A stretch of DNA of 12,659 nt from Desulfamplus sp. (GCA_015233755.1 JADFXA010000041.1:1-12659); one strand, 5' to 3'; shown: positions 1-7,103, counted from the stretch's first letter. The notes: generated by a model not told the origin, from the sequence alone. Numbers and translations: made by a program.

Positions 1-1
1 C

Positions 2-355
2 AATAATATTAAATCTAATAGTATTGCTAAAAATGTAGTAGAATCAAGTTATCCATTAGGATTAAAGAGTGCACCTTTATGGGAACTTCTACCCAAAGAG
101 ATAAGCGTTGCAATTGCTGAAGGGTTAAAAGAATTTAGCCGTAAAATAAGGGGTTTTGAGACTGGTTTAATAATGGGACTTGAAAGCAAAACATCTTCGC
201 CTATTTCAGTAGTTCGAGAAAAAAATTATTGTTGCAAAGGGTTTGATAATCTTTATATGGTAGGGGAGGGTAGTGGCCATGCAGGTGGTATTATCTCAAG
301 TGGGGCAGATGGTATTAGGGCTGCTCTATCAATTATAGCGGAATATGAACATTGA
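2..355 (+). CDS. C-terminal part of COG2509-type FAD-dependent oxidoreductase (5' end outside the window or lost)
   Basis: The open frame runs from the left edge to a TGA at 353-355 with no good internal start; the ATG at 173 lies inside conserved sequence. The 117 visible residues resemble the C-terminus of COG2509 'NAD(FAD)-utilizing dehydrogenase' proteins: an SSYPLGL segment, a LLP...GLKEF...IRGF block, an ESKTSSP motif (family ExRTSSP), and NLYMVGEGSGHAGGI, which in this family is the second FAD-contacting segment. Enzymes of this family are flavoproteins whose substrate is mostly unknown, so no reaction is assigned. The N-terminal part that would complete this protein is not upstream in the window. 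A matching N-terminal piece lies on the opposite strand at 877-2022. This is either the intact end of a gene continuing leftwards or the detached end of the gene broken at 877-886. Family assignment is firm; the state of the gene is uncertain. Confidence 0.8.
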   Translation, partial: NNIKSNSIAKNVVESSYPLGLKSAPLWELLPKEISVAIAEGLKEFSRKIRGFETGLIMGLESKTSSPISVVREKNYCCKGFDNLYMVGEGSGHAGGIISSGADGIRAALSIIAEYEH

Positions 356-439
356 TTATTCCAAACTGTGCAAGGTCATAAGTTGAGTGTGCGGATAAAA
401 CATTAAACAGCTCAATTTATACCCTTTGAAGTATAAGAA

Positions 440-922
440 ATGGAGATAAATAGATTAATGGAATCAAAACCAATAAAATTACGTGATACTACTGAGGGCA
501 AAATTCTCTTTATAGGCATCATTCTTACGATTTTGCTCATATTTATAATAGTTTACCATATAATATTAGACCCTAATAAAGCAAAAATATTAACGCTTGT
601 ATTTGTTGCACATGCTTTTGGAGGAAGAGCTGCTGGTGTTGGGCTATGCATTGTCAATAATTTGCACTTCTTCCCAACACTTATATATAATTTTTTTCTT
701 GAGATACAGCTGCTGTGTGTAACTTACTCTATATTTGTTCTTTCAATAACAAATTACATAAAAATTCAATGGATTGTTCGTATTGCAAATCAGATGAGAA
801 ATAATGCTGACAAGCATAGAGATAAAATTAAAAAATATGGTTGGATAGGCGTATTTCTATTTGTATTGGCACCTTTACCAGCAACACAAGCAGCATTTGC
901 AAATATCCCATCTCTTTTATAA
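440..922 (+). CDS. membrane protein resembling small multi-drug export family, C-terminus replaced at a rearrangement junction
   Basis: This 160-residue hydrophobic protein has likely membrane segments near residues 21-43, 52-72, 80-105 and 134-148. A basic stretch (about 119-133) precedes KKYGWIGVFLFVLAPLPAT, which resembles the conserved YGxxGxFLFVxxPLPxTG block of the small multi-drug export family (PF06695-like). Known members continue past this block with a TGP/TGA..G loop and more membrane helices. Here the frame becomes QAAFANIPSLL and stops. Those last residues are the antisense of the FAANA-type coding sequence of the opposite-strand oxidoreductase, so the true C-terminus is missing. 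The start is ambiguous. ATG 440 has a weak GAAG 7 nt upstream; ATG 458 has GGAG 12 nt upstream. The gene lies 84 bp after the oxidoreductase end on the same strand. It is probably non-functional as it stands. The export role is a family label, not demonstrated. Confidence 0.6.
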   Translation: MEINRLMESKPIKLRDTTEGKILFIGIILTILLIFIIVYHIILDPNKAKILTLVFVAHAFGGRAAGVGLCIVNNLHFFPTLIYNFFLEIQLLCVTYSIFVLSITNYIKIQWIVRIANQMRNNADKHRDKIKKYGWIGVFLFVLAPLPATQAAFANIPSLL

Positions 923-2022
923 CGACTCATACCATTAACAGTATTAGTGTTTTCGTAGGCTGTTGATGGAACAATAACTCCACCCGGACACATACAAAAA
1001 GTATAGACTGGTAAACGTCCATCACCTCTTGAGGCAAGTCGATATTCAGCAGCTTTAACTCCAGGCAAAGATTTTTTACCCCATTGGGCAAGATTGATAA
1101 GCTCCTGCGGATGCTCAACGCGACAGCCTATAGCAAAATTTTTAGTTTTAAATTCTACCCCTTTTGCAATAAGCATACGGTATGTCTCGTAAGCAGAATG
1201 ACCAGAGGCAACTATAAAGTGATCCGCCTCAATTTCATCACTAAACTTATCTTTATTATCAGAGGGGATTGAGCTAACAAAAGCTCCTACAACTTTTTTA
1301 TTATTTACGCTGTTTTTATTATCATTATTGAGCTTAAAATCTTTGACCATTGTTTCAAATGCAATATTGCCGCCCATACTGATAAACGAATTTCTAAGTT
1401 TTTTAACTATCTGCTTCAGATTGTCGCTTCCAACATGAGGGTGTGCCATGTAAAGTATCTCTTCTGGTGCCCCTGCTTTAACATAACTTAAAAGAATAAA
1501 CTCTTTTTCTTTACTTATATGCTTACTCCTTGAAGTAAGTTTTCCATCAGAAAAGGTACCAGCACCACCTTCGCCAAAAGCATAGTTTGTAATAGGATTA
1601 AATTTGCCTGTTGCTTCAAACTCTTTTATTGACGCTTCACGCTTATTAACTTTAGAACCTCTTTCAATTATGGTTGTATCAAAACCAGCTTTTTGCAATA
1701 CATATGCAGCAAAAAAACCAGCAGGACCACTACCTACAACAATAACTTTCTTTCCTCTTCTGCGATATGGAATATTAAGATTATCTTTAAAGAGCTGATA
1801 TTCAACATGGTGTGAGTTCTCAATTCCAGAGTTTGAATATACATTGTCAACTCCAACCCTGATTAACCAGTGAATATCGCTCTTTTTTCTTGCATCAAGG
1901 CTTTTATTTAAAATCTGAAATTGTATAGAGCCTTCTGCTTTTAACTCTTTTTTTATTGCCTCTTGTAACTCTTCATAACTGTAATTTGTGGGCATTTTTA
2001 ATAGAACTTCACTATAACCCAT
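790..2022 (-). CDS. N-terminal ~382 residues of COG2509-type FAD-dependent oxidoreductase, 3'-truncated by rearrangement
   Basis: The ORF has 410 codons; the family is usually about 500-560 residues. The start at 2022 is supported by AGAAGGGGG 10 nt upstream. Residues 1-90 form the N-terminal domain seen in this family. A Rossmann FAD-binding GSGPAG follows at 97-102 with an acidic IIERG strand end about 20 residues later, then FGEGGAGTFSDGKL (about 150-165), AHPHVGSDNL, a second VASGHSA segment, and CMCPGGxVxPS...GMSRYKRDGIFANAACVAG ending near residue 382. The last 28 residues (KGANTNRN..., then a hydrophobic tail) are unrelated to the family. They are the antisense of the membrane-protein gene at 790-876. 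The missing C-terminus, including the GEGSGHAGG FAD segment, resembles the fragment at 2-355 on the other strand. Any product would lack part of the flavin site, so it is likely a broken gene. Substrate unknown. Confidence 0.8.
   Translation of the reverse strand: MGYSEVLLKMPTNYSYEELQEAIKKELKAEGSIQFQILNKSLDARKKSDIHWLIRVGVDNVYSNSGIENSHHVEYQLFKDNLNIPYRRRGKKVIVVGSGPAGFFAAYVLQKAGFDTTIIERGSKVNKREASIKEFEATGKFNPITNYAFGEGGAGTFSDGKLTSRSKHISKEKEFILLSYVKAGAPEEILYMAHPHVGSDNLKQIVKKLRNSFISMGGNIAFETMVKDFKLNNDNKNSVNNKKVVGAFVSSIPSDNKDKFSDEIEADHFIVASGHSAYETYRMLIAKGVEFKTKNFAIGCRVEHPQELINLAQWGKKSLPGVKAAEYRLASRGDGRLPVYTFCMCPGGVIVPSTAYENTNTVNGMSRYKRDGIFANAACVAGKGANTNRNTPIQPYFLILSLCLSALFLI
877..886. other. rearrangement junction with up to 10 bp shared by both genes
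   Basis: Read on the + strand, the conserved membrane-protein sequence runs through codons APLPAT ending at 886, then loses similarity to its family. Read on the - strand, the conserved oxidoreductase sequence runs through ANAACVAG, whose last codon is 877-879, then loses similarity. The ACCAGCAACA at 877-886 fits both genes, so the breakpoint lies in or next to it, with a possible microhomology of up to 10 bp. No insertion sequence, target duplication or recombinase gene is visible at the site. Placement relies on recalled family conservation; an alignment of intact homologues would fix it to the base. Confidence 0.65.
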
Positions 2023-2050
2023 ATATTTTTAACCCCCTTCTAACGGAATA

Positions 2051-2079
2051 TTTAAAACAAAAATTTTAAATATTGACAA
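2051..2079 (-). promoter_or_regulatory. candidate sigma70-type promoter for the oxidoreductase gene
   Basis: On the - strand, TTGTCA (2079-2074) is followed after 17 nt by TTTAAA (2056-2051), matching TTGACA/TATAAT at 5 and 4 of 6 positions. Transcription would begin about 20-25 nt before the ribosome binding site region of the gene starting at 2022. The same site contains TTGACA on the + strand (2073-2078), so the -35 regions of the divergent genes may overlap. No convincing -10 at normal spacing was found for the + strand. The AT-rich background makes chance matches common. Confidence 0.35.
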
Positions 2080-2166
2080 CTTATGTTAAATTATGAATGC
2101 TATTTTTCCAAATATTTGAGTCTATAGTATTAAACTCCACTCTCATTGATTAGGATATTCAAGATT

Positions 2167-2940
2167 ATGTCAAGCAGCTCTTCTGACCACCCCGCAAATA
2201 GCGAATTTATAGATATTAACGCAATAAAATCAGATATTTCAAATATTTTCAATTCAAGTAAGTTTAAACCATTACTAATAGGTCTTACAGGCAGCATTGC
2301 AACAGGTAAGACAACTGTAGCACAAATGTTCATGCAATATTGCCAAGAGCTGCAAAATAGTTCAAATAAAGGTGATATAGAAAATACTCCTAACAGAGGA
2401 AATATAGTAGATATTATCGATTTTGATATTTTATCAAGAAAAGCGGTTGAACCAACAACAAAAGCTCTTGATGATATTGCAGCCTATTTTGGCTCTCAAA
2501 TTCTTGATAACAAAGGTTTCTTAGATAGAAAAGCTCTCTCAAAAATCGTTTTTCAAGATTCTTTAAAAAAACAAGAGCTTGAGAAGATTGTTCATCCTGC
2601 AATATTTAGACTATTTTGCCAAGAGCTTAAGAGTATTTGTGAAAAAATAGATAATGAAAAAGCAGATAGTAAGATAAAAATTATTGCCATAGTCCCTCTT
2701 TTAATTGAAATGAACCTTCAAACTCTTTTTGATAAATTAATTGTTGTCTATAGCTCTTCTAAGGTTCAGCTTCAAAGGCTTATGAAAAGAGAAAGTATTG
2801 ATAATAAAAGTGCACAAAATATGGTTAAATCCCAAATATCAATTGATGATAAGATAAAATACGCTGATTTTCTGATAAACAACTCCAATAATATTGAAGA
2901 TACACGCAAGCAGGTGAAGGATGTATGGAAAAAACTTTAA
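2167..2940 (+). CDS. coaE: dephospho-CoA kinase
   Basis: CoaE phosphorylates the 3'-hydroxyl of dephospho-CoA with ATP, the last step of coenzyme A synthesis in the cytoplasm. The 257-residue protein has a P-loop GSIATGKT (42-49), DFDILSR (about 85-91, corresponding to the family DADxxxR substrate motif), EKIVHPAIF (lid HP motif), the strand VPLLIE, and the C-terminal QISIDDKIKYADFLINN (family QxxxxxKxxxADxVIxN). It is longer than usual (about 200). About 38 extra residues rich in Ser, Asn, Asp and Ile precede the P-loop, and an Asn/Gly-rich insertion follows helix 1 (about 60-80). ATG 2167 was chosen because AGGA lies 11 nt upstream. A TTG at 2146 would add 7 residues but has no ribosome binding site. 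It is the first gene of the + strand cluster, and its last 20 bases overlap the next start. Function is confident; the role of the extension is unknown. Confidence 0.92.
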   Translation: MSSSSSDHPANSEFIDINAIKSDISNIFNSSKFKPLLIGLTGSIATGKTTVAQMFMQYCQELQNSSNKGDIENTPNRGNIVDIIDFDILSRKAVEPTTKALDDIAAYFGSQILDNKGFLDRKALSKIVFQDSLKKQELEKIVHPAIFRLFCQELKSICEKIDNEKADSKIKIIAIVPLLIEMNLQTLFDKLIVVYSSSKVQLQRLMKRESIDNKSAQNMVKSQISIDDKIKYADFLINNSNNIEDTRKQVKDVWKKL

Positions 2941-5161
2941 CCCCCTGAACTTTATAAAAAATTTCAGGATACGATATAAACTGCTATTTATATACTCTGC
3001 AACTTTTATTGTAATCATGGGGCTTACGAGTCTTATACTTTACTCTATTGTTAAATCAACTGTAGAGAAAAACATTGAAAGCGAGCTTCAAAACTCAACA
3101 AAAGCAATATTAAATAGTGTAAAAACAGCGGTCTCTGTATCAATTAAGAACCACATTCGTGCTACTGCAGAGAAAAATTACGATATTACTCAACATTTTT
3201 ATAACCTCTATAAAAAAGGGGAGATTTCACTTGAAGAGGCAAAGAGAAGAGCGGTTGATATTATTTTATGCCAGAAAATAGGAATAACAGGCTATATCTG
3301 TATTCTTGATAGTAAGGGAAGAGTTCTAAAACACCCTAAAAAGACATTGGAGGGGTTAGATATATCTGATCATCAATTTGTAAAACAGATGATCACCATG
3401 AAAAGTGGTTATATTGAATATTATTGGAAAAACCCTGAAGATTCTTATCCTCTGCCTAAGGCTCTGTATATCAACTATTTTGAGCCTTGGGATTGGCTTA
3501 TTACGGTCTCTTCATATCGAACAGAGTTTGAAAAACTTGTAAATATAAGTGATTTTAAAGAGAGCATTTTAAGCCAAAGATTTGGAAAGACTGGCTACTC
3601 TTATGTTATGGATATGAAGGGTAACGTTATTATTCATCCAGAGCTTGAGGGTATAAATGTATTTTCAGATAAAAGATTCTCTTCAAGTTTTTATCAGCAG
3701 ATGCTAAAAATAAAGAATGGTAAGCTTATCTATGAATGGAAAAATCCAAATGATGAAAATTTTAGAAAAAAACTTGTTATATTTAATATAATTCCCGAAT
3801 ATGAGTGGATTGTTGCATCTGCAAGCTATCTTGATGAGTTTCTAAATCCTTTAAAAATTATCCGTAATATCATAATTGTTATGGGTTTTGCATCTCTTCT
3901 TATCTTTATTCCAGTTACTTTTATGTTAAGTTCTACAATCACAAAACCTTTACGCGAACTTACAAGCCGCTTTAACCAAGAGATTAACGATGATTTTTCA
4001 GATCGTCTTGTCAATATGCACTCAGATGACGAAGTTGGTCAACTCGCCTTTTATTACAATACATTTATGGAGAAGCTCGAAAAATATAACAAAACTCTTC
4101 AAGCTGAAATAGATGAGAGAAAACTTGCTCAAGAGGCTCTTGAGCTTAGTGAAGAGAAATATCGTTCTGTAATGGAGGCAACCCCTGATCCAATTATTGT
4201 TTATGATATGGACGGTAGAATATCTTATTTAAACCCAGCTTTTACCCGTGTCTTTGGCTACACATTTGAAGAGAGTGTTGGCTATAAAATAGATAATTTT
4301 GTCCCTGAAGAGCATTGGCAAGAGACAATGAATGCCATTGAGATGGTTCTAAAAGGAGAGCCTGTTTCAATTACAGAGACCAGAAGACGGGCAAAATATG
4401 GTAAGCTGATTGATGTGAGTATAAGGGGATCGGTCTATAGAGATAAATATGGAAAACCTGTGGGCAGTGTTGTTGCGCATCGCGATATATCTGAGGTGAA
4501 ATTTCTTGAAAAGAGCATCATGGAGACAGGAGAGAGAGAACGTCAAAAAATTGGAAATGATCTGCATGATGATCTTTGTCCTCACCTTATAGGGATCGAG
4601 GGTCTAACTAAAGTATTAAAACGTAAAGTGCAAGACTACTCTTACGATGTTGGCTCGTTATCTGATAAAATAATAGAGCTTATAAAAGAGGCAATTGCAA
4701 AGACTCGACGTTTAGCAAGAGGTCTTTGTCCTGCTTATTTTGATTATGGCCTTGAATCTTCATTACGAGAACTTACAACAAATATAAAACTTTTGCATCA
4801 GGTAGATTGCATACTTGAATGCAGGGAGACAATTGATATTCATAATCCAATGATTGTAATAAATCTCTACCATATTGTTGGAGAGGCTGTTCAGAATGCT
4901 ATAAGACATGGAAGGGCAACTCAAATTATTATTACGCTTAATATTGAAGATAGTAACCTAAATCTCTCTATTAGTGATAATGGAGTTGGAATGGATAGCG
5001 TAATGGAGACAAAAGGAATGGGCATAAGGATTATGACATACAGGGCAAAACTTGTTGGAGGCTCATTTTCTATCCAATCAGATGGAGTTGGTAATGGAAC
5101 TTCAGTTATTTTAACTCTTCCGCCAGATAGTTATAACTCATATAAAAATAACCAATTATAA
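2921..5161 (+). CDS. membrane sensor histidine kinase: double Cache-HAMP-PAS-HisKA_3-HATPase
   Basis: The 746-residue kinase is predicted to sit in the inner membrane. Membrane helix 1 is at about 19-43. A periplasmic region (44-310) holds two similar Cache modules, each with a GY-(I/S)-x-(I/V)-x-D-x-x-G-x-V-x-x-HP motif (near 124 and 225). Membrane helix 2 is at about 313-337, HAMP follows (starting TKPLRELT near 340), and a PAS domain spans about 411-525. Next comes a HisKA_3 dimerisation domain with ERERQ...LHDDL; the phospho-accepting His is residue 549. The ATPase domain has N box EAVQNAIRHG (about 655), DNGVGMD (686) and KGMGIRIM (about 700). HisKA_3 places it with NarX/DegS-type kinases, which normally pair with LuxR/NarL-type regulators; none is in this window. 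Cache domains usually bind small ligands such as organic or amino acids; the ligand here is unknown. ATG 2921 overlaps the coaE end by 20 bp, with AGGTGA just upstream, suggesting translational coupling. All visible catalytic motifs are intact. Confidence 0.9.
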   Translation: MYGKNFNPLNFIKNFRIRYKLLFIYSATFIVIMGLTSLILYSIVKSTVEKNIESELQNSTKAILNSVKTAVSVSIKNHIRATAEKNYDITQHFYNLYKKGEISLEEAKRRAVDIILCQKIGITGYICILDSKGRVLKHPKKTLEGLDISDHQFVKQMITMKSGYIEYYWKNPEDSYPLPKALYINYFEPWDWLITVSSYRTEFEKLVNISDFKESILSQRFGKTGYSYVMDMKGNVIIHPELEGINVFSDKRFSSSFYQQMLKIKNGKLIYEWKNPNDENFRKKLVIFNIIPEYEWIVASASYLDEFLNPLKIIRNIIIVMGFASLLIFIPVTFMLSSTITKPLRELTSRFNQEINDDFSDRLVNMHSDDEVGQLAFYYNTFMEKLEKYNKTLQAEIDERKLAQEALELSEEKYRSVMEATPDPIIVYDMDGRISYLNPAFTRVFGYTFEESVGYKIDNFVPEEHWQETMNAIEMVLKGEPVSITETRRRAKYGKLIDVSIRGSVYRDKYGKPVGSVVAHRDISEVKFLEKSIMETGERERQKIGNDLHDDLCPHLIGIEGLTKVLKRKVQDYSYDVGSLSDKIIELIKEAIAKTRRLARGLCPAYFDYGLESSLRELTTNIKLLHQVDCILECRETIDIHNPMIVINLYHIVGEAVQNAIRHGRATQIIITLNIEDSNLNLSISDNGVGMDSVMETKGMGIRIMTYRAKLVGGSFSIQSDGVGNGTSVILTLPPDSYNSYKNNQL

Positions 5162-5183
5162 TTTTAATAGAGATTTACATAAA

Positions 5184-7055
5184 ATGAAAAAGATTAATAA
5201 ATCTAATTGGCAAGAACATCTAATTCCGCCTGAAACCGTTTTAACCAAGATTAAACCTGGAATGACAGTTTTCATAGGAACGGGACCCGCATCACCTCGA
5301 ACTATTATGAAAGTATTGCTTAACGCTGACATCCATAATATTAGAGATATTGAGTTTGTTCAGTTAACAATTCTTGGGGATATTGTTCTATCTGCTGAAA
5401 AACTAAATGCTCCAAATTATCGTGTTAAAACTTTTTTTTCAGGTTTTGTTGCATCTCACACAATAGCTTCTGGTCTTGTTGATTTAATTCCTGCATACTC
5501 ATCTGAAATTCCAAAGATAATAAGATCAAGAAAAATCCCAATTGATGTTGCTATTGTCCAGATTACACCACCAAATGAGGCTGGATATTGCAGCCTTGGT
5601 GTTGCTGTAGATGTGGCAAAAGAGGCAATGGAACAAGCATCTTTAGTTATTGGTGAGATAAATACTGAGATGCCTTTTACATTTGGCGATACTTTTGTGT
5701 CAACAGACGATTTTGATCTATTAGTACAATCAACCAAAGCCCCAATAACTTACGAGCCTACTGCTGCATACGCGCAGATGGAAAAAGTAGCATCTAATGT
5801 AGCGTCAATCATAAAAGATGGAGATTGCCTATCATTTTCTCACGGGGCTTTGTTCGATTCTTTAGTGCCTCATCTTATCTCTAAAAAAGATTTAGGAATT
5901 CACTCTCTATACTTTACAGATGCTCTTGCAACTCTTGTTAAGAGCGGAGCTGTAACAAACTCTAAAAAATCACCATTTAGAGGCAAATCTCTTACCTCTT
6001 ATGCCATTGGTTCCAAAGCTCTTATGAAGTGGCTTGATCGAAATCCATTAGTTGAATTTCAAGGAATTGATTGGGTCTGTAATCCTCAGTTAATAGGGCA
6101 GAATCCTCAGTTTGTTGCTTTATACGAGGCAAGAAAAGTTGATCTATTAGGCAGTATTGCTTTTCCTTTACAAGGTGCTGTTGTAACAGGACCTGGTGAA
6201 GTTGTTGACTTTCTTAAAGGGGCGGAAGCATCTCAAGATGGCTGTATTATAATTGCTCTTCCAAGTAGAAATATGAGGGGCGAATCAAATATATTACCAG
6301 CTTTGATGGATTACCCAAACCAGCTAAGAATGAGAGAGTCTGTCCATATAATTGTAACTGAATATGGTGTTGCCAATCTTAAATGGAAAACTCTTCGTGA
6401 ACGTTCGCAATCACTTATCGACATTGCCCACCCTGATGACAGAGAATATCTGATGGAACAGGCAAGAAACAAGAAATTTATCTATCAAAATCAAATTTTT
6501 AGCAACATATCTGCCCATCTCTATCCTGCACACATCTCTGAAAAACAGACATTTAAAGGTGGGGTTACAGTCCGTTTCAGGGCGATAAAACCTTCAGATG
6601 AAGAGTCTATGAGGCGTTTTTTCTATCGCTGTTCTGACGAAATTATCTTTTATAGGTTTTTTTACTCAATTAAAACAATGTCTCACGACAAGATGCAAGA
6701 GTATGTAAATATAGATTACAGCAAAGAGATTTCAATTGTTGGTTTGATAGGAAATGCCGAAGATGAACAGATAATTGCAGAGGCAAGATTTGTAAAAGAT
6801 GAACGAACAAGTTACGGAGATGTTGCATTTTTAATTGAAGGGGCTTATCAAGGAATTGGTATTGGCAGCTATATGCTTAATCTTCTTATAAGTCTTGCAA
6901 GGGAACAGGAGATAAAAGGTTTTTCTGCAGAGGTTATTTCAGATAACCAGCCAATGATAAAAGTTTTTGAAAAGGCAAAATTACCATTAGATGCACGTCT
7001 TGAAAACGGAGTTTATAAACTTAAAATGCACTTTAACCCAAAAGGAAAGTGTTAA
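5184..7055 (+). CDS. acetyl-CoA hydrolase/transferase-family protein fused to a Pat-like GNAT acetyltransferase domain
   Basis: The 623-residue protein has two parts. Residues 1-450 resemble the acetyl-CoA hydrolase/transferase family (like 4-hydroxybutyrate CoA-transferase), with N-terminal PGMTVFIGTGPASP, ITPPNEAGYCSLG, and a C-terminal lobe with GIHSLYFTDAL (239-249), KVDLLG and GPGEVVDFLKGA. Residues about 460-623 form a GNAT domain with the acetyl-CoA-binding QGIGIG at 556-561. Its layout (VRFRAIKPSDEE..., FFY, DYSKEIS) resembles the GNAT module of protein-lysine acetyltransferases of the Pat type. In characterised CoA-transferases the catalytic Glu follows the His-Thr of a GIHTEM-like motif. 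Here that position is Leu242, so ordinary covalent transfer is doubtful. A similar two-domain architecture is annotated in other deltaproteobacteria. The start is 22 bp after the kinase, with only a weak AGAG upstream. Possible roles are CoA-ester sensing or protein acylation coupled to CoA-ester level (inference). Confidence 0.88.
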   Translation: MKKINKSNWQEHLIPPETVLTKIKPGMTVFIGTGPASPRTIMKVLLNADIHNIRDIEFVQLTILGDIVLSAEKLNAPNYRVKTFFSGFVASHTIASGLVDLIPAYSSEIPKIIRSRKIPIDVAIVQITPPNEAGYCSLGVAVDVAKEAMEQASLVIGEINTEMPFTFGDTFVSTDDFDLLVQSTKAPITYEPTAAYAQMEKVASNVASIIKDGDCLSFSHGALFDSLVPHLISKKDLGIHSLYFTDALATLVKSGAVTNSKKSPFRGKSLTSYAIGSKALMKWLDRNPLVEFQGIDWVCNPQLIGQNPQFVALYEARKVDLLGSIAFPLQGAVVTGPGEVVDFLKGAEASQDGCIIIALPSRNMRGESNILPALMDYPNQLRMRESVHIIVTEYGVANLKWKTLRERSQSLIDIAHPDDREYLMEQARNKKFIYQNQIFSNISAHLYPAHISEKQTFKGGVTVRFRAIKPSDEESMRRFFYRCSDEIIFYRFFYSIKTMSHDKMQEYVNIDYSKEISIVGLIGNAEDEQIIAEARFVKDERTSYGDVAFLIEGAYQGIGIGSYMLNLLISLAREQEIKGFSAEVISDNQPMIKVFEKAKLPLDARLENGVYKLKMHFNPKGKC

Positions 7056-7081
7056 TGTGTATTATAAACAATACACATTAA
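7052..7081. repeat. perfect 12-bp inverted repeat with 6-nt loop
   Basis: TTAATGTGTATT (7052-7063) and AATACACATTAA (7070-7081) are exact reverse complements separated by ATAAAC. The left arm includes the TAA stop of the CoA-transferase fusion, and the right arm ends 22 nt before the next start. There is no run of T after the stem and its GC content is low, so it is a poor intrinsic terminator. An operator for a dimeric regulator, or an RNA hairpin that stabilises or separates the two halves of the transcript, fits better. Which of these it is cannot be told from sequence. Confidence 0.7.
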
Positions 7082-7103
7082 TTATAATAATAGAGGCAAT
7101 ACC

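Noticed and set aside
356..439. Possible regulatory or RNA element between the oxidoreductase fragment and the membrane gene
   Set aside because: No stable hairpin, promoter pair or RNA gene signature was recognised in these 84 bases.
927..1272. Small ORFs on both strands in the oxidoreductase region
   Set aside because: They lie in other frames of the well-supported oxidoreductase coding sequence and show no family features or ribosome binding sites.
2073..2106. A + strand promoter for coaE using TTGACA and the extended -10-like TGCTATTTT
   Set aside because: The spacer would be 22 nt, well outside the usual 16-18, and the AT-rich context gives many chance matches.
2146..2166. TTG start extending coaE by seven codons
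   Set aside because: No ribosome binding site precedes the TTG, while ATG 2167 has AGGA 11 nt upstream; the extra residues carry no family motif.
5456..5737. A 93-codon - strand ORF inside the CoA-transferase gene
   Set aside because: It is the antisense of a conserved coding region, with no recognisable domain.
7052..7090. Intrinsic terminator at the palindrome
   Set aside because: The stem is AT-rich and is followed by TTATAATAATAG rather than a T run, so strong termination is not supported.
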